This document shows, piece by piece, positions 51,297 through 60,946 of a stretch of 64,000 nucleotides of DNA. This DNA comes from Flavobacterium salmonis. Its GTDB lineage: Bacteria > Bacteroidota > Bacteroidia > Flavobacteriales > Flavobacteriaceae. The position numbers were made by a program, and so were the translations under genes. The notes beneath the pieces were generated by a model. That model was not told where the DNA came from. It did not search any database and saw only the letters and a program-made list of their open reading frames with translations. How positions within the stretch are numbered: position 1 is the stretch's first letter; each line of letters opens with the position of its first letter. Location of the stretch: positions 124,001 to 188,000 of the forward strand of contig NZ_CAIJDP010000089.1 of assembly GCF_903819435.1 (NCBI RefSeq). Reading direction: 5' to 3'.

Positions 51297-52559
51297 TTAT
51301 TTCACCTGAAAAGAAACTCTTCGCACAATTTGACGTGCTTCTTTTGAGTTTTTATTTACTGAAGTATCTTCTCCGTTGGCAATTACATTTAATCTTGAAG
51401 CATCAATTCCTGCATTTATTGCCACTTGCTTAACAGCTTCAGCTCTTTTTCTTGACAATTCAATATTATAACTTGAACTTCCAATTTCGTCAGCATACCC
51501 TACTACATCTGCAGTTTTATCCGGATTATTTTTCAAATATTTAACCAGGAAGTCAATACCAGATAAAGATGCATTTGTTGGTTTAGAAGAATTAAACTCA
51601 AAGTATACATTTACATATCCATCGTTAATTAGTTGCTGAACCGTACTATTTGTAGCAATTTTATCGCTTTTTTGACCATACGTTTTTTCTAAGTAACTTT
51701 CTAATTCATCCGGAACTCCATTTTGGTTATTATCAATTGATTGTCCTTTTGTATTTACAGCAACACCAGTAATAGAATTTGGCTCTAAATCATACAAATC
51801 AGCTACACCATCCTTATCAGTATCTAGAAGACCACTTTCAATCAATTCAACTCTTCGTTCTAATTTATCATATTTATCCACTTCTCCAACCCAGTCAGCA
51901 TGTTTTTGATTTTTACCTAAGTACACTGTCAAACCTACGGAAGCATTTATCAAAACACCGTCAAAAGCACCAGTTTGAACTTTCTCCATTCCATCAAAAT
52001 TCCAATTCTGTTGAGCATTAACAATTCCTGTTAAATCACCTGTCAATACAACTCTATTACTTAATTTCACCTGACCTGTTAAACCCAAAATTCCATTAAC
52101 CATATAATCTTCATCGTCAAAACCAGTTTTACTTGTAATTTGAGAAGCACCAAATCCACCATGAACCAATATCCCAATGGTATTTGTCCAGGTCTCAAAG
52201 TTCAGGGCTCTACTAAGATTTACAACACCTTGTAAACTAGTTCTCAAATACTTGCTATCGAATTTAAGAGAGTTGTCTCCTTCATAAAATTTATCATACC
52301 CAAAATCTAATTTTAGACCAAATTTTGGATTAAACATATACCTTACACCCAAATCAGCATGAAGAGAATTAAAAACTTGGGTATAATAGCCCGCTGTCAT
52401 TGTTCTTGCTGGCTTATTTAAACCACCATTTAATTCTATAGACCATTTATTATAAGCGGACTCATCAATAGACGGTTCGTTTGAAGGAGTAGTTACATTT
52501 TGTGCGCTTGCTACAAATGACAGCACAAAAAATGTTAAGGAAGTTAATTTCTTTTTCAT
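51297..52559 (-). CDS. OmpA family outer membrane protein
   Basis: 420 residues. Signal peptide (MKKKLTSLTFFVLSFVASAQ), then an eight-strand beta-barrel-like region to about residue 215 (FGLKLDFGYDKFYEG, LTVYLGK). An acidic thrombospondin-3-like segment follows (DTDKDGVADLYDLEPNSITG, DNNQNGVPDELESYL), then an OmpA peptidoglycan-binding domain (VNVYFEFNSSKP, VVGYADEIGSSSYNIELSRK, ASRLNVIANGEDTS). It anchors the outer membrane to peptidoglycan. Highly expressed in this phylum. The upstream region on the minus strand holds TAAGTTTG (52619-52626), a -7-like element. Confidence 0.92.
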   Translation of the reverse strand: MKKKLTSLTFFVLSFVASAQNVTTPSNEPSIDESAYNKWSIELNGGLNKPARTMTAGYYTQVFNSLHADLGVRYMFNPKFGLKLDFGYDKFYEGDNSLKFDSKYLRTSLQGVVNLSRALNFETWTNTIGILVHGGFGASQITSKTGFDDEDYMVNGILGLTGQVKLSNRVVLTGDLTGIVNAQQNWNFDGMEKVQTGAFDGVLINASVGLTVYLGKNQKHADWVGEVDKYDKLERRVELIESGLLDTDKDGVADLYDLEPNSITGVAVNTKGQSIDNNQNGVPDELESYLEKTYGQKSDKIATNSTVQQLINDGYVNVYFEFNSSKPTNASLSGIDFLVKYLKNNPDKTADVVGYADEIGSSSYNIELSRKRAEAVKQVAINAGIDASRLNVIANGEDTSVNKNSKEARQIVRRVSFQVK

Positions 52560-52854
52560 AATATCTACGTGTTTTAAAATTTATGTTTTATTAGGTTGTT
52601 TTTATTGTAAACTCACAACAAACTTATACTAAGAGTAATAAAAAGCTGTTCTATACATACATTTGAATTTTATATAATTTCCATATGTTACGTTTTTTGT
52701 AAGAATTATTTAATAAAATTTTACTTTTTTTAAAAAAAATAATTAGAAATATCTCACATTTAATCTCTCTTTCATTCAATAAAATTATCTCCTCAACTCT
52801 TATTTATTTTTATAACAGGACTACTCTTTATGTTTATAAATCCTAATGAATGCT

Positions 52855-52862
52855 TATCTTTG
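52855..52862 (+). promoter_or_regulatory. -7 promoter element of aguA
   Basis: TATCTTTG, exact TAnnTTTG, 24 bases before the ATG. The remaining 52560-52850 contains AT-rich DNA without any gene. Confidence 0.65.
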
Positions 52863-52885
52863 CAGTCTTTAATTAGAAACTTTTT

Positions 52886-53926
52886 ATGACAGCAAATAAT
52901 AGAAGATTTCCTGCAGAATGGGAGAAACAACAAGGAATCGTATTATGTTTTCCTCATAATGGAAATGATTGGCCGGGAAAATATGAAGCAGTTCAGTGGG
53001 CATTTATTGAATTCATTAAAAAGGTAGCAACCTATGAAACTGTATTCTTGGTCGTAGCCGATGAAAAATTAAAAGAAAAAGTTGCCGAAATGTTAGAAAG
53101 AGCACGTGTTAACATTGCTAATATTTCTTTTATCATTCACAAAACAAACAGAAGCTGGATGCGTGATTCCGGTCCAATTATTGTGAAAAATGGTTCAAAA
53201 AGAGAGGCTCTAAACTTCAATTTTAATGGCTGGGCAAAATATAAAAACTATCAGTTAGATAAGTTTGTTCCTGGCAAAATAGCTAATTTTATTGATGTTC
53301 CTTTGACCCAGGTACTATATAAAGGAAAACCTGTAATTGTTGAAGGAGGCGCAATTGATGTTAACGGAAAAGGCACTTTACTAACTTCTGAAGAATGCCT
53401 GATGCATCCAACAATTCAGGTTAGAAATCAAGGTTTTACCAAAGAAGATTATGAAGCCGTTTTTAAAGAATATCTTGGGGTTACAAATGTTATCTGGCTT
53501 GGAGACGGAATCGAAGGTGATGACACACACGGACACATTGACGATTTATGCCGATTTGTAAATGAAGATACTATTGTAACGATAGTTGAAACAGATAAAA
53601 ACGATTCAAACTACAAGCCTTTACAGGATAATTTGAAACGTTTGCAAAACGCAAAATTAGAAGATGGAAAATCGCCAACTATTGTTGCGCTTCCAATGCC
53701 AAAACGAGTTGATTTTGAAGATTTAAGATTACCGGCAAGTTATGCCAATTTCTTAATTCTGAATAATTGTGTTTTAGTACCAACATTTAACGACAGTAAC
53801 GATCGTGTTGCTTTAAATATATTATCAGAATGTTTCCCAGAAAGAGAAGTAATCGGAATAAGCTGTATCGATTTCATCTGGGGATTCGGTACACTACATT
53901 GTTTGAGTCAACAGATTACTGAATGA
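52886..53926 (+). CDS. aguA: Agmatine deiminase
   Basis: 346 residues of the guanidino-group-modifying enzyme fold. Signatures: TNRSWMRDSGPIIV, VEGGAIDVNGKGTLLTSEEC, GDGIEGDDTHGHIDDLCRFV with the catalytic Asp/His, and FGTLHCLSQQI with the nucleophile Cys near the C-terminus. It converts agmatine to N-carbamoylputrescine and ammonia in the cytoplasm. Its partner aguB is 1.7 kb upstream rather than adjacent. Downstream, its terminator has been split by an insertion sequence. Confidence 0.94.
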   Translation: MTANNRRFPAEWEKQQGIVLCFPHNGNDWPGKYEAVQWAFIEFIKKVATYETVFLVVADEKLKEKVAEMLERARVNIANISFIIHKTNRSWMRDSGPIIVKNGSKREALNFNFNGWAKYKNYQLDKFVPGKIANFIDVPLTQVLYKGKPVIVEGGAIDVNGKGTLLTSEECLMHPTIQVRNQGFTKEDYEAVFKEYLGVTNVIWLGDGIEGDDTHGHIDDLCRFVNEDTIVTIVETDKNDSNYKPLQDNLKRLQNAKLEDGKSPTIVALPMPKRVDFEDLRLPASYANFLILNNCVLVPTFNDSNDRVALNILSECFPEREVIGISCIDFIWGFGTLHCLSQQITE

Positions 53927-53995
53927 TTTTTCTCTTTAAAAAGGCACAAATCGCAACGTTTTTTTGCGAAATTCAAGCATGAAATAATAGTACAA

Positions 53996-54012
53996 AAAAA
54001 CCTTGGCTATCA
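53996..54012 (+). terminator. Left half of a terminator split by the IS
   Basis: AAAAAACCTTGG is the rising arm; CTATCA (54007-54012) is the loop and target duplication. The complementary arm CCAAGGTTTTTC lies at 55776. The pre-insertion hairpin CCTTGG-CTATCA-CCAAGG with flanking A and T runs would have terminated both aguA and fahA. Confidence 0.75.
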
Positions 54013-55769
54013 CGAGGGCACTGAAAAACATCCCTTATTTTGATCAGGCATATTTTTTAGACAATAAAAAACGCTTATAACAGGATTTAAAAATATCCGT
54101 TGTAAGCGTTTTTCTTTTTATAACTGTTTTTTTTTGCGGTTATATGAGTCGATTTTTGATTTATAGAAGGGTATTTTGTATAAGCATACTTATTTTTATA
54201 ATTTCTTACATTAATTTCAGTATTCTTTTTAAGTTGACTGTAAAAATAGCCATTGCTCCTTGCATTTGCATATTGGTGATGCCATACGATAGTGCTCTAT
54301 CATAACCATGTACGTTTTTTAATTCACTGTTTTTGGCTTCTATTTTGTACCGGTGTTTGGCCTTTTCTTTATAATAGTCGGTTTCTTGGAAAGCAATTTG
54401 TTCTTGGTGTAATTCTGATTTTATCGATACCGAATATGTTTTTGTCTTTGATCCTTCTTTGTAACATCCTTCTTTTAAAGGACAAGACTTGCATTTTTCA
54501 AGATCAAAATAGTATGTATCTACTTGATTATTTCCAACATTCTTTTTGCCTTGATGAGCTTTTCTTATAGCCATGTGGCCTGCAGGACAAACAAACCTGT
54601 CGGCATCTTTATTGTAATCAAATTTATCTTCTTCTTTTCTAATACCTTGTGTTATTGTAGTATTTAGTTTGGCTACTATTTTAATGTTTTGTTCATTTGT
54701 GAGCTTTAGATTTTCTTTTCCTGCATAAGTCGCATCGCCAATAATGGCAGTAACATTAATTCCGTTTTCCTGACTAATCTCCAAAAGTTTAGGTAATTCC
54801 GCCCCATCTCCTTTCTCTGCGGAGGTTATTACAGCTGCGGTAATAATACGCTCTTCTGTAATCGCTAAATGAGTCTTATATCCAAAGAAAGAACTCTCAG
54901 CAGATTTATGATCTATTTTAGCATCTGTATCCTTTGAGAAGTTAAAGTTTTCTTGGATGTCTTCTATAGTTTCTTTAAGCAGGTTAAGCTTTTCTTTTAC
55001 AGCAGGTATAGAACTCAAAGATTCTTCTTTTTCTATACGCTGCTCAAGTTCTCTACAATAGACTAGTTCTTTTTCTACTTCATTGGTGTGACTCTTCTTT
55101 GGCATATGTTCTTTGAATTGATCATCAAATAGATATACCGATTTTCGAAGTAGTTTAGAATGCTCTCTTAATACTTCAATTGCTGAAAATGGATTAGATC
55201 TCGATAAAGTATGTGTCGCATCCACTATAATACACCTGGATTTAATGATTCCCTTTTCAACAGCAATATTCACTGTTTTACCAATGAGTAGATTTAATAA
55301 GTCTGTATCTTTAAGACGAAGTTTACGAAATTTAGTTAAAGAACTTGGATTAATAACGTCCTCTTCTGGCGTCATTTCTAAGAAATACTTAAAAGACATA
55401 TCAAAAAGTGAACGTTCTACTACATCAACATCCGATACGTCATAAATTGTCTTTAGAAGCAAATACTTAAACATACCCACCGGACTTTCTGCTGTGCGAC
55501 CATTATTTGTACAATATTTATTTAGCAACTCATCATAGATGAATGAAAAATCTATAAGTTCGTTGATTTTTCTAAGGAGATTATCCTGAGCAACAATTAA
55601 ATCATATAATGAAGAGTAGGGACTAAACTGAATTTGTTGCTGTTGAATTAACATCTAAAAAAACTTATTATTGCACTGAAAAGATACAAAAAAAAGGAGC
55701 AGAAAACTTTTAGCCTCTGCTCCTTTTAATTAACAATTTATTTATGAAAAGACTTTTTCAGTGCCCTCG
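54013..55769 (-). mobile_element. IS1182-type insertion sequence, complete (1757 bp)
   Basis: Terminal inverted repeats CGAGGGCACTGAAAAA at 54013-54028 and its complement at 55754-55769; 6-base target duplication CTATCA on both sides (54007-54012, 55770-55775). A single transposase gene fills the middle. Hairpins at 54066-54115 (AAACGCTTATAACA / TGTAAGCGTTT, imperfect) and 55690-55727 (AAAGGAGCAGA / TCTGCTCCTTT) lie just inside the ends and probably block outside transcription from entering the element. Confidence 0.92.
54206..55654 (-). CDS. IS1182 family transposase
   Basis: 482 residues, intact. The N-terminal DUF772 region (CTNNGRTAESPVGMFKYLLL) is followed by a DDE core (IIVDATHTLSRSNP for the first Asp, VTAIIGDATYAGKENL for the second). 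A Cys-rich segment (KCKSCPLKEGCYK) and the final helix with the Glu (YKIEAKNSELKNVHGYDRAL) complete it, typical of IS1182/IS5-related DDE_Tnp_1 proteins. No frameshift or stop, so the copy could be active. Confidence 0.93.
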   Translation of the reverse strand: MLIQQQQIQFSPYSSLYDLIVAQDNLLRKINELIDFSFIYDELLNKYCTNNGRTAESPVGMFKYLLLKTIYDVSDVDVVERSLFDMSFKYFLEMTPEEDVINPSSLTKFRKLRLKDTDLLNLLIGKTVNIAVEKGIIKSRCIIVDATHTLSRSNPFSAIEVLREHSKLLRKSVYLFDDQFKEHMPKKSHTNEVEKELVYCRELEQRIEKEESLSSIPAVKEKLNLLKETIEDIQENFNFSKDTDAKIDHKSAESSFFGYKTHLAITEERIITAAVITSAEKGDGAELPKLLEISQENGINVTAIIGDATYAGKENLKLTNEQNIKIVAKLNTTITQGIRKEEDKFDYNKDADRFVCPAGHMAIRKAHQGKKNVGNNQVDTYYFDLEKCKSCPLKEGCYKEGSKTKTYSVSIKSELHQEQIAFQETDYYKEKAKHRYKIEAKNSELKNVHGYDRALSYGITNMQMQGAMAIFTVNLKRILKLM

Positions 55770-55789
55770 CTATCACCAAGGTTTTTCTT
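55770..55789 (-). terminator. Right half of the split terminator
   Basis: CTATCA (target duplicate) followed by CCAAGGTTTTTC, the falling arm. See the left half at 53996. Confidence 0.75.
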
Positions 55790-55821
55790 TTTTATATTCT
55801 TTCAGATAATCTATCTGTTCT

Positions 55822-57105
55822 TCATTGTCTGATGAATGGTGGCAGAAGCTGATTAGCAACTTCTCCAAAACCAATTCGAACTTCAGCATTTTCACAGAAT
55901 CCTCTCATAATAACCGTGTCATTATCTTCAATGAATTTACGTTCGCTTCCGTCTTTTAATTTTAAAGGATTTTTCCCTCCCCATGTCAATTCTAACATCG
56001 ATCCAAAACTATCAGGAGTTGGTCCTGAAATAGTGCCGGAACCCATCATATCACCAGAATTTACACGACATCCGTTTGAAGTATGATGTGCCAATTGCTG
56101 AGTCATTGACCAGTATAAATATTTAAAATTAGATCTGGAAACAATAGTTTCTTCTTGCTCTTCTGGTTTAATGGCAACTTCCAGATGAATATCAAATGCT
56201 TTTTTTCCTTTTGTCTGTAAATATGGAAGTGGAGTTGGATCCTGCTTTGGTCCCTTTGTTCTAAAAGGTTCTAAAGCATCCATAGTTACAATCCACGGAG
56301 AAATTGATGTGGCAAAGTTTTTAGCTAAAAAAGGCCCAAGCGGTACATATTCCCATTTTTGAATATCACGTGCACTCCAGTCATTCAGCAAAACCATTCC
56401 GAAAATATAATCTTCTGCTTCATAAGTCGAAATATTTTCGCCCATAACATTCACATCAGTAGTAATAAAAGCGGTTTCTAATTCAAAATCCACTAATCGT
56501 GAAGGACCAAAAACCGGGTATTTCTCACCAGCCGGCAGAGTTTGCCCCATTGGCCTGTGTACAGGAATCCCTGAGGGAACGATCGTAGAACTTCTACCAT
56601 GATATCCTACCGGAATGTGAAGCCAGTTTGGTAATAATGCATTTTCTGGATCACGAAACATTTTACCAACATTGGTAGCATGTTCTTTACTGGAATAAAA
56701 ATCGGTATAATCCCCTATCAATACGGGTAATTGCATCTCTACATCATCAATCTTGAAAATAACAATATCTCTGTCTTTTGTTGAATCCCGAAGTTGTGGG
56801 TTTTCTGCATCGAAAATATCAGCGATGCGATTGCGAACTAAACGCCATGTTTTTTTTCCATCAGAAATAAAATCATTAAGCGTGTCCTGCATAAACATAT
56901 CATCAGTCAATTCTATCCCTGAAAAATAGTTCAATTGTTGTAAAGCTCCTAAATCTATAGCGAAATCGCCAATTCTGGTTCCTACTGTAACGACATTTTC
57001 TTTGGTAAGAAATACACCGAAAGGGATATTCTGAATAGGAAAATCACTATTCTCTGGTACTTCTAACCATGATTTTCTTTTGGTATCGTTGGCGGTTATT
57101 GGCAT
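55822..57105 (-). CDS. fahA: Fumarylacetoacetase
   Basis: 427 residues. An SH3-like N-terminus (NSDFPIQNIPFGVFLTKENV) and the FAH fold: IGDYTDFYSSKEHATNVGKM, LPNWLHIPVGYHGRSSTIVP, LVDFELETAF and DMMGSGTISGPTPDSFGSML, which carry metal and catalytic residues. It splits fumarylacetoacetate into fumarate and acetoacetate in tyrosine breakdown. Usual length. Transcription termination now depends on the IS next to it, since the native hairpin is split. Confidence 0.94.
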   Translation of the reverse strand: MPITANDTKRKSWLEVPENSDFPIQNIPFGVFLTKENVVTVGTRIGDFAIDLGALQQLNYFSGIELTDDMFMQDTLNDFISDGKKTWRLVRNRIADIFDAENPQLRDSTKDRDIVIFKIDDVEMQLPVLIGDYTDFYSSKEHATNVGKMFRDPENALLPNWLHIPVGYHGRSSTIVPSGIPVHRPMGQTLPAGEKYPVFGPSRLVDFELETAFITTDVNVMGENISTYEAEDYIFGMVLLNDWSARDIQKWEYVPLGPFLAKNFATSISPWIVTMDALEPFRTKGPKQDPTPLPYLQTKGKKAFDIHLEVAIKPEEQEETIVSRSNFKYLYWSMTQQLAHHTSNGCRVNSGDMMGSGTISGPTPDSFGSMLELTWGGKNPLKLKDGSERKFIEDNDTVIMRGFCENAEVRIGFGEVANQLLPPFIRQ

Positions 57106-57180
57106 GTGAATGTTAATTATTTGTTGAAAAATTCTATGTCAAATATATCATAATCTAACAGTATCACAAACGTTTTTTTG

Positions 57181-57188
57181 TATTTTTG
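57181..57188 (+). promoter_or_regulatory. -7 promoter element of glyA
   Basis: TATTTTTG lies within the longer open frame that starts at 57178 and so decides the start codon: ATG 57214. Confidence 0.65.
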
Positions 57189-57213
57189 CAGGAAATTAAC
57201 GAAAAACGAAAAA

Positions 57214-58488
57214 ATGCAACGCGACGAACAAATTTTTGACCTTATACTAGAGGAACAAGACAGACAAATTCACGGATTAGAACTTATTGCTTCAGAAAAC
57301 TTCGTAAGTGATGAAGTAATGGAAGCAGCTGGTTCTGTTTTAACTAATAAATATGCTGAGGGATATCCTGGCAAAAGATACTACGGCGGTTGCGAAGTAG
57401 TTGACGTTATTGAGCAAATTGCTATTGACAGAGCAAAGGAATTATTTGGAGCTGAATATGCTAACGTACAGCCTCACTCAGGTTCTCAGGCAAATGCTTC
57501 TGTTTTTCACGCTTGTTTACAACCGGGAGATAAAATTTTAGGATTCGATTTATCACATGGAGGTCACCTTACTCACGGTTCTCCTGTAAATTTTTCAGGA
57601 CGTGTTTACAATCCGGTTTTTTATGGCGTAGACAAAGAAACAGGAAGATTGGATTATGATAAAATTCAGGAAATAGCAACTAAAGAACAGCCAAAATTAA
57701 TCATCGCAGGAGCTTCTGCTTACTCTCGCGATATGGATTTTGCACGTTTCAGACAAATTGCTGACAGTGTTGGAGCAATATTATTTGCTGATATTTCTCA
57801 CCCTGCAGGTCTTATTGCCAAAGGATTATTGAACGACCCAATTCCACATTGCCATGTTGTTTCAACAACAACTCACAAAACATTACGCGGACCACGTGGA
57901 GGTTTGATTTTGATGGGGAAAGATTTCCCAAATCCTATGGGTTTAACTACTCCAAAAGGAGAAATCAGAATGATGTCATCTTTATTGGATTTAGCTGTTT
58001 TTCCTGGAAATCAAGGTGGACCTTTAATGCATATTATTGCTGCTAAAGCGGTTGCTTTTGGTGAAGCTCTTAAAGATGAGTTCTTTACTTATGCGATGCA
58101 ATTGCAAAAAAATGCAAACGCAATGGCGGATGCTTTTGTAAAAAGAGGTTACAATATTATCTCTGGAGGAACTGATAATCACATGATGCTGATTGACTTA
58201 AGAAATAAAAATATCTCAGGAAAAGATGCTGAAAATGCATTAGTAAAAGCCGAAATTACTGTAAATAAAAACATGGTTCCTTTCGATGATAAATCACCGT
58301 TTGTAACTTCTGGAATTCGTGTTGGTACAGCTGCTATCACTACTCGTGGTTTGGTTGAGGCTGACATGGAAACTATTGTAGCATTAATTGATAAAGTATT
58401 GGCAGATCACACAAATGAAGCTGTTATCGAAGAAGTTGCTAATGAAGTGGACGAAATGATGAGCGAAAAACCGATTTTCGTATATTAA
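57214..58488 (+). CDS. glyA: Serine hydroxymethyltransferase
   Basis: 424 residues from ATG 57214 (MQRDEQIFDLILEE). Signatures: GLELIASENFVSDEVMEAAG, YPGKRYYGGCEVVD, VQPHSGSQAN, and the PLP Lys in STTTHKTLRGPRGG. It interconverts serine and glycine with tetrahydrofolate, feeding one-carbon metabolism. Monocistronic with its own promoter. Length is standard for bacteria. Confidence 0.95.
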   Translation: MQRDEQIFDLILEEQDRQIHGLELIASENFVSDEVMEAAGSVLTNKYAEGYPGKRYYGGCEVVDVIEQIAIDRAKELFGAEYANVQPHSGSQANASVFHACLQPGDKILGFDLSHGGHLTHGSPVNFSGRVYNPVFYGVDKETGRLDYDKIQEIATKEQPKLIIAGASAYSRDMDFARFRQIADSVGAILFADISHPAGLIAKGLLNDPIPHCHVVSTTTHKTLRGPRGGLILMGKDFPNPMGLTTPKGEIRMMSSLLDLAVFPGNQGGPLMHIIAAKAVAFGEALKDEFFTYAMQLQKNANAMADAFVKRGYNIISGGTDNHMMLIDLRNKNISGKDAENALVKAEITVNKNMVPFDDKSPFVTSGIRVGTAAITTRGLVEADMETIVALIDKVLADHTNEAVIEEVANEVDEMMSEKPIFVY

Positions 58489-58494
58489 TATAGT

Positions 58495-58600
58495 TTCAAG
58501 TCTAAAGTTTCAAGTTTAAAGTTTTGTAATGCGCGAGAAAAACGCAGAACAGAACTTTAAACTTTTTTCATTCCTAAGAACCTGAAACCTGAAACAAAAT
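58495..58600. repeat. Intergenic inverted repeat between glyA and miaE-like gene
   Basis: AAGTTTAAAGTT (58512-58523) and its complement (58553-58564), surrounded by short reiterations of TTTCAAGT and CTGAAAC. Such TTTCAAGTTTAAAG blocks are common between flavobacterial genes; role unknown, may act as a terminator. Confidence 0.5.
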
Positions 58601-58613
58601 AAACAAAAAGACC

Positions 58614-59207
58614 ATGGGCGTATTAAGATTACAATTGCCAACTGACCCAAGATGGGTAAATATTGTTGAAAAAAATATCGAAGAAATCCTGACTGACCAT
58701 GCGTGGTGCGAACAAAAAGCCGCTACAAATGCAATTACAATTATAACCAATAATTCTGAGCATCAGGATTTAGTGAAAGATTTATTGGCTTTAGCCAAAG
58801 AAGAAATTGATCATTTCGAGCAAGTTCATAATATTATTATCAAGAGAGGATTAAAACTTGGCCGTGAGCGCAAAGATGATTATGTAAACGAACTTTACTT
58901 ATACATGAAAAAAAGCGGTGATGGAAGCCGTGTCTCTGGTCTAGTTGAAAGATTATTATTTTCAGCAATGATTGAAGCCAGAAGCTGTGAGCGTTTCAAA
59001 GTTTTATCTGAAAACATTCAGGATGAAGAATTAGCTGTTTTTTACAGAGAATTAATGGAAAGCGAAGCAGGACATTATACTACTTTCATCACATACGCAA
59101 GAAAATACGGCGTAGGAATTGATGTTGAAAAACGCTGGAGAGAATGGTTGGCTTTTGAAGAATCTATTATTACGAATTATGGCAAAGGTGAAACAATTCA
59201 CGGATAG
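58614..59207 (+). CDS. miaE: tRNA-(ms2io6A37)-hydroxylase, MiaE-like
   Basis: 197 residues, a four-helix diiron ferritin-like protein. Iron ligands are visible in the conserved pairs: ATNAITIITNN, AKEEIDHFEQVHNI, MIEARSCERF and ELMESEAGHYTTFITYA. It hydroxylates the isopentenyl group at position 37 of tRNA in relatives. The MiaE assignment rests on family likeness; residue numbers were not checked against a structure. Monocistronic. Confidence 0.85.
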   Translation: MGVLRLQLPTDPRWVNIVEKNIEEILTDHAWCEQKAATNAITIITNNSEHQDLVKDLLALAKEEIDHFEQVHNIIIKRGLKLGRERKDDYVNELYLYMKKSGDGSRVSGLVERLLFSAMIEARSCERFKVLSENIQDEELAVFYRELMESEAGHYTTFITYARKYGVGIDVEKRWREWLAFEESIITNYGKGETIHG

Positions 59208-59328
59208 TTTTCCCCTCTCCTGTTTTCAAACGCGATAATTACAACTGAACCTTTAATTTTATACTATTTTTAATAGTTTTTAAGTTCTAGACTTTTAAAT
59301 TGCAGTAAAATTAAAGTCAATTATGATT

Positions 59329-60883
59329 ATGGATAAGATAAAAATACTCTGGGTCGATGATGAAATCGATCTTTTAAAACCTCATATATTATTTCTGGAG
59401 AAAAAAAACTATTCAGTTACAACCTGCAACAACGGTCTGGATGCCATTGGTCTTTTTGAAGAAGAAAATTTCGACATTGTTTTTTTAGATGAAAATATGC
59501 CTGGAATGAGTGGTTTAGAAACTCTTTCTGAAATGAAAGAAAAAAAATCAGCCATCCCTATGATTATGATTACCAAAAGTGAAGAGGAATATATAATGGA
59601 AGAAGCGATTGGTTCTAAAATTGCCGATTATCTGATAAAACCCGTAAATCCTAATCAAATTCTGTTGAGCTTAAAGAAAAATCTGGATCATTCCAGATTA
59701 ATTTCTGAAAAAACTACTTTAGATTACCAAAAGGAATTTAGAAAAATTTCAATGGAATTAGCCATGGTCAATTCTTTTGAAGACTGGATTGAATTATACA
59801 AAAAGTTAATTTTCTGGGAATTAGAATTAGAAAACATCAACGATCAGGCCATGATCGAAATTTTAGAATCACAAAAAGTCGAGGCCAACTCACAGTTTGG
59901 AAAATATATCGAACGGAATTACGAAGACTGGTTTGCTCCAAAAGCAGACAAACCTATTCAGTCACATAATTTATTCAAGGAATTGGTTGTTCCGGAAATT
60001 AAAAAGAAAGACAAACCTATTTTGTTTGTTGTTATTGACAATCTGCGTTATGACCAATGGAAATCTTTTGAAACCGTAGTCTCAAATTATTATAAATTAG
60101 AAAAAGAAGTTCCTTATTTTTCAATACTTCCAACCGCTACACAATATGCCAGAAATGCAATTTTCTCAGGTTTACTGCCCGTGGAAATGGAAAAACAGTT
60201 TCCTGAATATTGGAAAAATGATGTCGAAGACGGTGGAAAAAACCTTTATGAAGCTGAATTTTTAAGTGCTCAATTGAAACGCCTGGGGTTAAATATTAAG
60301 GAAGATTATTTTAAAATCACTAATTATTCCGGGGGGGAAAAAGCTGGCAGAAAATTTCAAAGCTTTAAAAGGTAACGATCTGGTAACAGTAGTCTATAAT
60401 TTTGTTGACATGTTGTCTCATGCCAAAACCGAAATGGAGGTTGTAAAAGAATTAGCTTCAGACGATAAAGCCTATCGTTCACTAACTTTGAGCTGGTTTA
60501 AAAATTCGCCTTTGCTGGAAATCATTCAGCAGGCACAACTTTTAGGCTTCAAATTAATCCTGACAACAGATCACGGAACCATAAACGTAAAAAACCCATC
60601 GAAAGTGGTTGGAGACAAAAACACAAGTCTGAATTTACGATACAAAACCGGTCGCAGCTTAACGTACGAACAAAAAGATGTATATGTAGTAAAAGAACCA
60701 AAAACTATTGGTCTGCCAGCCATAAACATGAGCAGTTCATTTATTTTTGCGAAAAATGATTTGTTTTTAGCTTATGTAAACAACTACAATCATTATGTAA
60801 GTTATTATAAAAACACCTACCAGCATGGCGGAATTTCGCTCGAAGAAATGATTATTCCGTTTTTGGTATTCAACCCAAAATAA
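59329..60883 (+). pseudogene. porX: PorX, type IX secretion response regulator with PglZ domain (frameshifted)
   Basis: The first frame gives a response regulator (ILWVDDEIDLLKPHILF, phospho-Asp in DIVFLDENMPGM, LIKPVNPNQILL) and the beginning of a PglZ/alkaline-phosphatase-like domain (ILFVVIDNLRYDQWKSF) before stopping at 60375. The rest continues in the next frame (KKLAENFKALKGNDLVTV to FLVFNPK, 60883). The switch falls at a run of seven G (60331-60337); six G would give one protein of about 518 residues, the normal PorX size. PorX controls type IX secretion genes with PorY. Start taken as ATG 59329, although 59323 is possible. Cause: true mutation, phase variation or sequencing error. Confidence 0.85.
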
Positions 60884-60890
60884 ACAATTT

Positions 60891-60923
60891 TAGTCCCGGT
60901 TTTATAATTACATTCCGGGACTG
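60891..60923 (+). terminator. Terminator of porX
   Basis: Stem AGTCCCGG (60892-60899) / CCGGGACT (60915-60922). T-run is short. Confidence 0.65.
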
Positions 60924-60946
60924 ATTTAAATTAAAGAAACAAACCA

